A DNA stretch of 64,000 bases from positions 103,501 to 167,500 of the forward strand of contig JAGFBZ010000183.1 of the NCBI GenBank assembly GCA_018398805.1. Direction: 5' to 3'. The notes beneath the pieces are model-generated. The model was not told where the DNA came from, ran no database searches, and saw only the letters and a list, made by a program, of their open reading frames with translations. The stretch is from Hirundichthys speculiger (Eukaryota > Chordata > Actinopteri > Beloniformes > Exocoetidae). Below, one piece after another: positions 40,501-50,387 of this stretch (positions are counted from its first letter, which is position 1; the number at the start of each line of letters is the position of its first letter). Both the position numbers and the translations under genes were made by a program.

Positions 40501-42994
40501 AAGAAATTAAACAAGCTAAAAACGGTTAGTTTACTGCTGTTGCAATTTCTTTATTTTTTGCAATTTGAATAGATTTTATCTATTTGATTTATTTTTTTCT
40601 TAGTTATTTATTACATAAAAAGAACTTTTGAATTTTTTTTTGTTTGTCAACAAAACGAATGTTTTGTTGGACACAATATGTTTAAAAGTATAAAAACATT
40701 AAAGTTTACTGTTATAATTGCATAAATTGTCTATATTTTATTACCTTATAAACTGTCTTGGGGTTAAATTTACATAAAATGCTTAAAAATGCTAAAGACC
40801 GTGTTTGTGTGTTTTTCTCTTATCGCTCCATAATTTTAATTATGAATGGAAACAAGTAATGCTTTTAGAATCTTTACTGACATTGCTAAGTGCTTTGTGT
40901 TAAGTCTATTACTTGCACAGATTTGTTGTCCTGAGTGTTATTTACACATTTTATTTGTTCAATTTATAAGAAATTGATTGTTTCTTTAAGTCATAGGTAT
41001 CTAAGCCCTGAATTACACTTTGTCTGTCATCCAGAATCTTAGCTTTTCTTTGGAGGCAGTTAATTTTCTATAATGGGCCTTCAAAGTGTGATCAATATAT
41101 GTAAAACTGCTGTCTAAAGAAGCCTTCCTAAGCAGCTGTGAATACAGCACACCAGCATGGTCTCTGTGTGAGGCAGTGGCTGGTTGCACTTGAGGAGCCA
41201 TTTGGGAAATATATATTTTTTGGGTTTCCTACTGCTCATGGAATTCCTGGAATGCAAATGGAGTTTTGAGTGAAGAATTCCAGACAAAGAAGGTCAGATA
41301 ATTTAAGACTTGGTGGAAATTGGGGAATTTCAGGGATTCCTACAAATGGAAGTAAAAGAAAAGAAATGTACAAATAAGCAAAATCAAGGAATATTTAGGG
41401 GCACAGCAGGAGTTTGTCTTGGAATTTATTGGGAAGCACCTGTGGATCATAATCCTGTTCTCTTCGGCCTCCCTCCCTCCCTATGTGAAATACCGATTCC
41501 TTTTCTGTGATTTCCTCTCTTATCTGTCTGTTCTTTCTTTCCTCCCTCTCATGCTAAAACAAGCAGTGTATTGTATGTGTTCAGCAGAGCAGCCTGCCCT
41601 CAAAGCTTTATGTGTGTGTTGTGTGTGTGTTGGTGTGTTTGTCTCAGCCAGCCTGTCAGACCATGTTAATCCCCTCAGAGGCCCTGCTCACCTCCTCCTT
41701 CATTTGCACCCCCCGCCCCTTCTTCTTTTTTTATTTTTTAGGGTCCTCCCTTGGCTCTCCTTTGGTTGTATCACCATGTTAGCTGCCTGATGTGCTCTCT
41801 TACCAGTCAGTTGCATCCTGCTCTTGAACATGTGTCAGACTCCTCTCTCTGACCTCACAGAGTCAGACAGCCATCAGACAAGCACCAATTACTATGACTG
41901 TTTGGCGCTGCTCACCAATGACTCCTTATGCTGCTTTGCAGGAGATCAGTGTCTTAAGTCATGGTCCCTAAGGGGAGAAAACAAGGAAGAGCAGTTTGTG
42001 CAGTCACTGGGAGTAATTAGGAATTAAACCTTATGCCTGTCACAGGTTGGCTGGTTACTTGTGATGAGAGTGAGGGCAGTGAGAGACACTAATTGACATT
42101 TTTGAGGTCCATTTTTAATGTATTATTGACCTAAAGAACTAATAAAGTGGTGCTTAAAAAATTAAAAAAGTAAAATATGTAAACCAGGCATATTTTTCCA
42201 GACATCTTGCAGCATGTGCAACAGTTTCAGATGCTGAGAATTCATCACAGAAGACACTTGAAGACGGATCGTTGCACTGACAGATTTAGTGGACGGTGAA
42301 TGTTTTGCAGCCCCAAGATGTGTTTGATTTTGAGTAAGGTCATTGCCACTAAGGATATAAATATTTTAGTCTTTCTGAATAACAGGCTTTTTGCAAACAA
42401 GTGTGTGTGCTCTTCTTTTGGATGGGGAAAAAAAAACTATGTTCTGAATAATGATCCCCAGAAAAACAAAACAACTCCAATGGTCAACACCAGTGTGGGA
42501 TGATTCTGTTGGATGACTTCAGTTTAATAAAGAAGCTCTTTAATTACATGCACATAAACACTGAGCTTTGACAAACAAAATGGTGCACCTCATAAATCTG
42601 GGACCATTAAATATTTGGTGCTGTCTGAGTGTTGAAATGTTGTGTTGCTTTGGTGTCATTTTGTGTGAAGTATCGCCATAACAAAAGTTTGACTGCAAAT
42701 ATTTAATTGGGCTACATTTTAAGCAATGTCTTCAGTGTTCCTTAAAAAGAACTTGAACTATAATAACCCACCCCTGCAGAAAATAGTTTAACAAATAATG
42801 AAATAATACATTATAGTTTAGCATGTATTTTGAACTGCAGTGCCCACTATTAACATGAGAAATATTCTTTGTAGACAGTGACATAATATCATTAATTATT
42901 GTTTAAACAGTGTTACAACTTCTACTGGCTGCCAGTACATGGATCTATTCAAAGTCACAATATTTTTCATTTAGCTGTTGTTTTAGGGCCCCCC

Positions 42995-43025
<31 letters not shown>

Positions 43026-43362
43026 AAAAAAAAAAGGAACAAAACGATTGTTATTCCACTGAAGTCAGAGTAGATTTGGCAACAGAGGTCAGTTGAAGTA
43101 TGTCAGTGGTGTTGGACTGAAATGTGGAGACTGCAGAATGTTGAAACAGCAACATAAAAGCTTCAGTAGAGCTTCAACTCTGTCAACACCATATCTGTTG
43201 GGTCGATGTTGATGAATGTTACACAGTTACACAGTTTCAGTTCAATTAATTTCAATAGGTTATAATTCAGTTCAGTAATTACATCTCTAGGTAACTATCA
43301 GCCACTAATTTAGTCTTTTTTTTCCTCATAATTTCTGAAGTGTTTTTATACAGTGCTGTTTT
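40501..43362. other. Intronic stretch without recognisable elements
   Basis: AT-rich; no family motifs. A run of 27 C followed by 20 A at 42989-43035 is the only notable simple sequence. Confidence 0.5.
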
Positions 43363-43659
43363 TACAACCCAAATTCCAGAAAAGTTGGGAAATTTTTAAA
43401 ATTTGAATAAAATGAAAACTGAAAGACTTTCAAATCACATGAGCCAATATTTTGTTCACAACAGAACATAGATAACATAACAAATGTTTAAATTGGAAAA
43501 TTTTACACTTTTTTCTGCTAAATGAGCTCATTTTAAAAGTGCTGCCGGCTACAGGTTTTAAAAAAAAGCTTTTTTTTTTTTTTTTAAGATTTAACTGGGA
43601 GAACATCTAGTAACAAATGAAGTTAAGTGATCTCAGGTCTAACATAATCAGCTATAAAA

Positions 43660-44516
43660 GGGTCTTAGTCTTACTTCTCCGTACCCGTTAACACTAGCCG
43701 CTACCCGCAAATTGCGGGTATAAGAACCTCCGCTAATGCAATCTTCCATTTGTTAAGCTGCTACCCGTTATGCCAACTCCCTTACTCACTTTGTAGGTGT
43801 GGCAATGGGCGTGTCTTTTTCCCTTTCCGCAAATTCGGTATCTTGCAATCGCTGGTTTAGGGTTGTGGGTAGCGGGTAATCAGACCACCTGCTACCCGCA
43901 TGTCGACGCGTACAAGAGTGCATCGAAATGACATCAGTGTGCGCCACCTGGTCACATGCGGACGTGCACAAGCGGCTCTACCTCTCGAATCAACTTTTGT
44001 ATAAAAAGCCTGATTTGGCCTCAGTTGAACCCCTGAGAAAATGGCAGAGATTGTCTTAAACAGCTTGCTCGCCAGTTGAACCATAGACGACCCGAGCGTG
44101 TTTACTGGGAGCGCACCAACTGTCTGGGACTTTCAGGTAGCTGATAGGAATTGTCTGTGTAAAAATATGTATATGTATATATCAGTGCAGAGGAGGAGGA
44201 GGAAGGAAGAGGAGGGAGCTCTACAGCAGAGTCCCAGACGAGCTGCACATGAGAGCTGCTCTGATCTGGATGAAAAGACGCTCCATAGCGGTTAGCGGGT
44301 AGCGCAACCTGCTCTTAAAGGCAACGGCTGCTGACGCACTGATTGGTTTAACAGGTGGAACGCTCTAACCACTCCTATGCATAATGTAGCGGGTAGCGCA
44401 GGTGGGATAGCGGGTTTAGCAAGGTGGAAGATTGCGTTCTTTGTGGGGGAACGCCCCTCCCGCTACCCGCTATCCCTTAATAGCGGCTTTAGGAGATCTG
44501 GTGGAAGATCGGGCCC
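43660..44516. mobile_element. Larger copy of the GGGCCCGATCTTCC MITE family
   Basis: It begins GGGTCTTAGTCTTAC and ends GGAAGATCGGGCCC, imperfectly inverted, with repeated CGCTACCCGC/GCGGGTAGCG motifs throughout both arms (43690-43770, 43865-43900, 44287-44480). It interrupts the 5' untranslated part of the Tc1-like element. No transposase was recognised in the 700-bp middle. Confidence 0.6.
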
Positions 44517-44535
44517 AGAGTCTCTCAGAATTAAA

Positions 44536-44589
44536 TATGGGTGGAGGCTCTCCAATATGTGAAAGACCACATAAAAGGATTGTGGAATA
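44536..44589 (+). pseudogene. Tc1-like transposase start, cut off by hAT-3
   Basis: ATG at 44536 opens MGGGSPICERPHKRIVEY, the start of a widespread fish Tc1-type transposase (DNA-binding HTH domain). The frame is interrupted at 44590 by hAT-3 copy A and no downstream catalytic part is present before the right TIR. Confidence 0.65.
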
Positions 44590-45394
44590 TAGGGATGCAC
44601 GACAACTGTTTTTTTAAAACTGATACCGATAACCGATAACTTTCAGCTCCTAAAGGCCGATACGGATAACCGATAACACACACATATACCTAAGATCATT
44701 ACATCAATACTATGAACAAAATCAAACATAGTTTTGACTTTTTATATAACCAGATATTTATTTTTTCCAGTGAAAAACTATTGGCAAGCCTCTCAAACAT
44801 TTTCTTAAAGCTATCAAACAAACTTATTTGATATCACACATCAACTTAAATAAGGTTCATTACTGACTGATATAAAAAATAAAGGCTCCTTGAACTGATG
44901 GAAATACATGCATCAGAATTACAAACTGAAAAAGATTAACATTTAAAGGATTTTGGCTTGTGGTTCCATTTAGATTAATACCTTTAATTAAAGTAAATGA
45001 GGTTCAGTAGTTTTTATTTTTTAATCTCATGGAAATTTTAGATGAGAGGAATGAGGGAGAGGAGAGACTGTTGCTGGCTTGCGCATGTTAGCATTAGCTT
45101 CCGTTAGCGCGATTTCAAAACTCCATGGAAGTGATTGTTATGTTGTAGGTGGCTGATCAGGTTTTACGTATTAAAGCTTGTGCTTCCCTCCTCGTAGAAT
45201 TCACTCGGAGGATTCGTCACAAATAACCACCAAACTATCGTTTGTTGTGATCAGCACGCTGTGCTCCAGGTTGCATTCAAGGTGTAACGTAAATTCCAAC
45301 GTTCCCTCGTTTGCTAGTCGTTCTTTCAGCCTTTTCTATTTTTTTTTTTACATACATTGTAAAATTTCTCAGTTTAAACATTTATGTTATCTGC
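44590..45394. mobile_element. hAT-3 family transposon, copy A, truncated
   Basis: It begins TAGGGATGCACGACAACTG with CCGATAAC subterminal repeats and is collinear with copy C (62386) through CACACACATATACCTAAGAT, CTATCAAACAAACTTATTTG and the minus-strand BED exon region at 45120-45250. The right terminus is missing: it passes directly into the Tc1-like right end. Confidence 0.75.
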
Positions 45395-45495
45395 TGTTGT
45401 GAATAAAATGTTGGCACATGTGATTTGAAAATGTTTTAGTTATCATTTTATTCACATTTAAAAAACGTCCCAGCTTTTCCAGAGTTCGGGTTATA

Positions 45496-46208
45496 TTTGT
45501 GTGATAGAGCATAATTTCTGTGAAAAAAATTAGAGCTCTTTCCTCATTTGTTCTAGAGTTTTCTTCTCTGCTGCAGCCTGTGGTCCGTCTCAGCTTATTG
45601 AAACTCCAAGAATCGGAGTTTGAATTTTGTGTTTCTTAAGAGTAACAAGTACAGTGTTGTAAACTTAAAGTTTACAGATTGAGGATATTAAACTTCCGAT
45701 GGCTGAGACAGAAATGGGTAAATAAAATGCTGGGAATGCTAATGAAAGATGGCGCAAGATTGTTGGTTGTTGTAAAACTCTTTTACAGCTGATGATGGAG
45801 CACTCTTAAGAACATTCTGTTATTCTCAGCAGCATAAAGTTGTGGTATTATCAGTGTAGAAATATGCCCCCCCAATAATTCTTGGGTACATATCTATCCA
45901 CAGCTACTAAATCTCACTGATTCCCACAGATCCCTCAGTCATGTTTGCCTATTGTTTGTTAAACTTCACTCTGTTCTCAGCTATTCAGGCCTTGAAAACA
46001 CAACAATTCATGCTGAAACACAACATAAATGAGCCGCTGTTGTGGTACAAATGAACAATGAAAATGTCTCCAGTCAAAAACTTGTCCCCCTCAGCTAAAG
46101 GGTACTGTTGCGCGCGCACACACACACACACACCAAACTTTGCTCCTCTCAATGAATACATTTACAGTAATGCATTTGGTGTTGTCTACACTACTTATGT
46201 TGTACTTG
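45496..46208. other. Intronic stretch, no recognisable element
   Basis: No family motifs; a short (CA)n at about 46113-46132. Confidence 0.5.
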
Positions 46209-46222
46209 TGATTAAATCGACC

Positions 46223-46492
46223 TCAGCTGTAGATCAGTTCATCCAGAGTGATCATGGGCCTCTTGGCTGCATCTCTGATCAGTCTTCTCCTTGTTCCAGA
46301 TGAAAGTTTAGAGGGACGGCCGGGTCTTGGTAGATCTGCAGTGGTCTGATACTCATTCCATTTCAGTCTCATTGCTTGCTCAGAGCTCCTTGAGATGTTT
46401 AAAGCTTGGGAAATTTTTTTGTAATCATATCCGGCTTTAAACCTCTCCACAACAGTATCTGGGACCTGCCTGGTGTGTTCCTTGGTCTTCAT
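46223..46492 (-). pseudogene. Tc1-like transposase, N-terminal DNA-binding part only
   Basis: The frame begins MKTKEHTRQVPDTVVERFKA and includes YDYKKISQALNISRS (helix-turn-helix), then LPRPGRPSKLSSGTRRRLIR with the GRP(S/R)-type hook between the two HTH subdomains, and KRPMITLDEL. Intact members have about 340 residues with a DDE catalytic domain; only 89 remain before the element is truncated. It binds the TIRs in active relatives. Start chosen for match to the family N-terminus. Confidence 0.85.
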
Positions 46493-47428
46493 GATGCTCT
46501 CTGAGCTTTAACCAGAACCCTGAGACTATCACAGAGCAGGTGCATTTATACGGAGACTTGATTCCACACAGGTGGATTCTATTGATCATCATCAGTCATT
46601 CAGGACAACATTGGATCATTCAGAGATCCTCACTGAACTTCTGGAGTCAGTTTGCTGCACTGAAAGTAAAGGAGACCAATAATATTACACGCCCAACTTT
46701 TCAGTTTTTTATTTGTTAAAAAAGTTTAAAATATCCAATAAATTCGTTCCACTTCACGATTGTGTCACACTTGTTGATTGTTGACAAAAACTTTTTTAAA
46801 TTGTATGTCTTTATGTTTGAAGCCTAGGGGTGTAACGGTACACAAAACTCTCGGTTCGGTACGTACCTCGGTTTTGAGATCATGGTTCGGTTCATTTTCG
46901 GTACAGTAAGAAAACAAAATGCAAAATATAAATGTGCTAGTTGTTTATTACACACTTTTGTGCTTTTTAACAATAGGAACATTAGCCTATACAAAGCTAG
47001 AATTTTGCTCAAAAATATAAATACAATATTCTGAAATGTAGATATTTTGAAAAACAAAATAAAAATAACATTGGCTCAGACTTTTTTTTAAAGAAAATAT
47101 CCATCTGATGTGCAAAATTGAACAGTTGCAACACTGAACAGTTTCAAGTTGTTGCTCAGATTAAATAACATGAATAAGGCTCAGACTGTGTCTTTAAAAA
47201 CAGATCATTTTATTTTTTCATAAAGTCCCGGTATGATTTTCCGGTTAAAATGTGGACGAGAAGGTAACGAGTTTTCTTTTTTTTTTTTTTTTTTGTACTG
47301 CATGCCACATGATTTCTCTTCCCAATCGAACTATTTACATATCAACAAACTTTTTTGTTGCTGTAGAACTTGCTTTTATTTTTATGCATATTTATAATAA
47401 CAACAATAGTAATAATAAGAAGAACAAA

Positions 47429-47464
<36 letters not shown>

Positions 47465-47495
47465 GTTATTGTTATTATTATTATTATTATTATTA
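47429..47495. repeat. (TTA)n microsatellite inside hAT-4
   Basis: About 22 trinucleotide units with two TTG interruptions. Confidence 0.95.
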
Positions 47496-47699
47496 TTGAG
47501 GGACGTGGAGAGGAGGGAAAAAGCTCAAGTTGTCTCGCGCGGGGGGCGGGGTGTTTGTGTGCACGCGTGTCGCCTCGCCTGTGTGTGTGGTGACACGCAC
47601 CCAGTCCCGGCAGAGAGAGAGGGAGAGAGAGAGAGAGAAGCGCGGCTCGCGAGGCAGACAGCAGCCAAGTGATGGCTTCAAACCTAGCGGTTTGAGTGC

Positions 47700-47827
47700 G
47701 CGTGAGTCTCAAAATCACCAGAAAAAGTAGCTAGATTTATCGCTAGTCACTTTTTACAAATTAAGTCGCTAGGGGGGTCTGGAAAGTCGCTAGATATAGC
47801 GACAAAGTTGCTAAGTTGGCAACACTG
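47700..47827. repeat. Solo end of a CAGTGTTGCCAACTTAGC-type MITE
   Basis: On the minus strand it starts CAGTGTTGCCAACTTAGCAA and repeats TAGCGAC motifs, typical of a fish hAT MITE. The opposite end was not found within hAT-4, so the left boundary is approximate. Confidence 0.45.
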
Positions 47828-48072
47828 GTTTGTTGTCTTGTGTGCGCGCAACTGCGCATTTGCGGCTGCAGCGCTCTTCTCCACAACATGCGGTCCTCTA
47901 CTTAATATGTCCGTGTGGAAACTCGTTTGGTACGCCTCCTTTCTGAACTGAGCCCTCCGTACCGAACGGTTCAATACAAATACATGTACCGTTACACCCC
48001 TATTGAAGCCTGAAATGTGGCAAAAGGTTGAAAAGTTCAAGGTGGCCGAATACTTTGGCAAGGGGCTGTAGA

Positions 48073-49187
48073 TAGTAATGGTACGTTTGTCCAATCTTTA
48101 AAATTTTTTTTAGTCTTTGTTTTTCTTTAGTCCTGTTATAGTAGTTTAATAGTTGTGGGTATACATCAGATGCAGCTCCGGTCCGTGTTAAGTTTGATTT
48201 ATATTTCTGGGTTGCATATATGCAGTTAGGCCCGGCACAGTCTTTGCTGTCGCTTTAACGCAGAAGTCTTAAATGGTAACACAACACCTGGGCCAATTTT
48301 CAATAAAGCCTATAAAGCCTAAATCCTATGCACACTCACAAATGTTCAGAAATGCATGTTTACTGACAGTATTTTCTCACACTAAAACAGTTATGCTAAG
48401 TTGTTCAGACAACAAAGGTTTTAAGGACGTGGTTTTCAAGCCGTGCTCTGCTTTTAGACTGCATATTTTCAGATTTTCATGGTTGAAGTTGTACAGCCTC
48501 ATCTCTGAGGCCTGTGTGTCTGTCTGCTGGTTGTTATTAACCCCCACCTCCCCCAGTGAAGCTGCACCCTGGTCTGGCCCTGCCTCAGCTCAGCCCCACC
48601 CTTCTGCTGGGGCCTGAAAGAAACTGAGCAGAAACACAATAATACTGGTGGATGTCCTCAGTGTGAGGGGGACTTCCCTTCAATGTGCTCCACCCGCTCA
48701 CATTTGTTGATCTTAGCTGTCCACACTGCTTCATAAGAATGGATTTGACACTCACACATTTTATCCTCTCAAACGCACATACACAGCGGTTCAATGTCGC
48801 TTGGGCTGACATTGCTATTGCAAGTCCAAACTGTGTGTGTGCGCCCTTGTTTTTTTTTTTTTTTTGGTGCATGTAGGAGTTGAGGGTTTGGGTGGATATT
48901 TCTCTCAGAGAGGAGAGTGAACAAATGTTTTTCTCTAGAACTTTTTTCCTCCATGTTATCCATGTCTGTGTGTAGAGTATGTGTGTGGTGGTGGTAGTAG
49001 TCATGGTAGGGGAAGAGCTAAAGAGATAAAGGGGCTGCACCTGATGTAAATGCAAAACAATATCCTATACATTCAGAGGGAGTGTCATTTGATGAAACTG
49101 ATACCAGAGAAAGGTATGTGAAATATCCTGATGCAGTTAATCCTGGAAATGTAATTCAGGCTAGAGGTTTCTTAATTTTTTAGCAGT
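48073..49187. other. Intronic stretch, no recognisable element
   Basis: No family motifs. T run at 48849-48866. Confidence 0.5.
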
Positions 49188-49195
49188 GTTTTTAT

Positions 49196-50379
49196 TAGGG
49201 ATGTCCCGATCCCGATCGGCCTTCGATCTTAAAAATTTAAGGTGGATCGGATTGGCCGATCAACCTTATTATAACACGTCGATCTTTTTTTCATTATTTT
49301 TTTCCTCAAAAAGTGATCCTGATTAACACAAATTAATAAAGTAATCATATTACACAAACAAAAATATTTTTTAAACTATATACATTTAATAATTTGCACT
49401 GAAATGAGGTTTCCCAGCAGCGCTGTCTTGTATCCACCTTAAAAGTTTTAGACCGGTGGCGTCAGGCTAAACTTGAGCAAAAATGTCAGCAGTGTGGCAG
49501 CACTATAAAATTACAAAGACCGACGCTTCAACTGCGACTTGAAACGTGTGGAAGGCTGATATATCATGATGGGTAAGTAAGAAGAGAGTTTACAACACCA
49601 CCAATTTAATCAGACACTTAAAAAAGCACGCAGCACCGATCACCGCAGCCGACGGCAGTAGCTTCAAAGCTGCAGCCGACGGCTGCTGCCGGCTGTCGGC
49701 TGCAGCTTCGGCAGCAAACGTTCTGTGAAACTTTTAAAAGAAAGACTCGGAGAAATACAGAAAAATCACCGAGCTAATCGCGGAATGTATTGCCGAGGAC
49801 ACGGAGTTTGTGGAATACAAGGCATTTAACCGGCTCATTAATTACCTCGAGCCTCGTTCCCGTCATTACATGATCGACAAAGGACACAAAGGTGCGCGAA
49901 CATGTGCAGCGGGTCTTGAAAGAAGTTAAGTTAATATTTTATGTTATTTTTATTCTGATGTGATTTCATTGATTGCAAAGACTTCTTCTAGTGTTTTCAT
50001 TGCCTTAAACTGCTAGCCAAGTTCACCTGCTGCTATTTAAATGGAAGTGCTATGTTCTTTAGTACTGAGACTGTTGAACAGTCACTGTTCTGTAACTAAA
50101 TGTGTTTTATAATAATTCTCCCAAACAAAAAAGAAAGAAAGAAGAGTGTTTAAATAAGTTATTGTTTATTTTATGAGATGATAAAAGCTATTAATCTCAG
50201 CTTGGATGCAGGCCTATTTATTAATGTACACAGGAAATAGAGTTTAATTTCCTATGCATTTTGTTTGCCCACTCAAAAAAAGTGATATCGGATCGGAAAA
50301 AATCGGAAATCGGCCGATCATCAAAATTAAAAGATAGGAATCGGATCGGGACCCAAAAAACGTGATCGGGACATCCCTA
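49196..50379 (+). mobile_element. hAT-5 family transposon, 1184 bp
   Basis: Ends TAGGGATGTCCCGATCC and GATCGGGACATCCCTA with perfect 8-bp duplication GTTTTTAT (49188-49195 and 50380-50387). Subterminal CCGATC motifs are dense at both ends. It contains BED and transposase fragments. Confidence 0.95.
49582..49929 (+). pseudogene. BED finger half and N-terminal transposase fragment of hAT-5
   Basis: At 49582 the frame reads KRVYNTTNLIRHLKKHA, the C-terminal half of a BED finger. A GC-rich hairpin and a frameshift follow. From 49738, KDSEKYRKITELIAECIAED then FVEYKAFNRLINYLEPR and HYMIDKGHK match the region between the finger and the RNase H-like core in hAT transposases. It stops at TAA 49927-49929; the catalytic core is absent. 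Confidence 0.7.
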
Positions 50380-50387
50380 GTTTTTAT

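Larger units (their letters stand above)
43363..45495 (+). mobile_element. Tc1-like transposon with two nested insertions
   Basis: Left end TACAACCCAAATTCCAGAAA and right end TTTCCAGAGTTCGGGTTATA are inverted repeats at TA sites. The adjacent inner parts (TGAATAAAATGAAAACTGAA... and ...GTTATCATTTTATTCAC) also match in inverse orientation. The interior keeps AACTGGGAGAACATCTAG and TATAAAAGGG, then, after a nested element, GAGTCTCTCAGAA and a transposase start. Insertions at 43660-44516 and 44590-about 45394 split it. The rest of the transposase is gone. Confidence 0.75.
46825..48002. mobile_element. hAT-4 family transposon nested in the Tc1-like element
   Basis: Ends TAGGGGTGTAACGGTACA and TGTACCGTTACACCCCTA; perfect 8-bp duplication TTGAAGCC at 46817-46824 and 48003-48010, whose removal restores the Tc1 leader. 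It contains a (TTA)n array (47429-47495), a CpG-rich block (47500-47660) and the end of another MITE (to 47827). No transposase recognised. Confidence 0.92.
46209..48072 (-). mobile_element. Tc1-like transposon, truncated, minus strand, carrying hAT-4
   Basis: The minus-strand 5' end at 48072 reads ACAGCCCCTTGCCAAAGTAT, a well-known Tc1-type terminus. The untranslated region follows, is interrupted at 46825-48002 by hAT-4, then continues to the transposase start at 46492. The element stops abruptly near 46209 inside the transposase gene, so the right TIR is lost. Confidence 0.85.
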
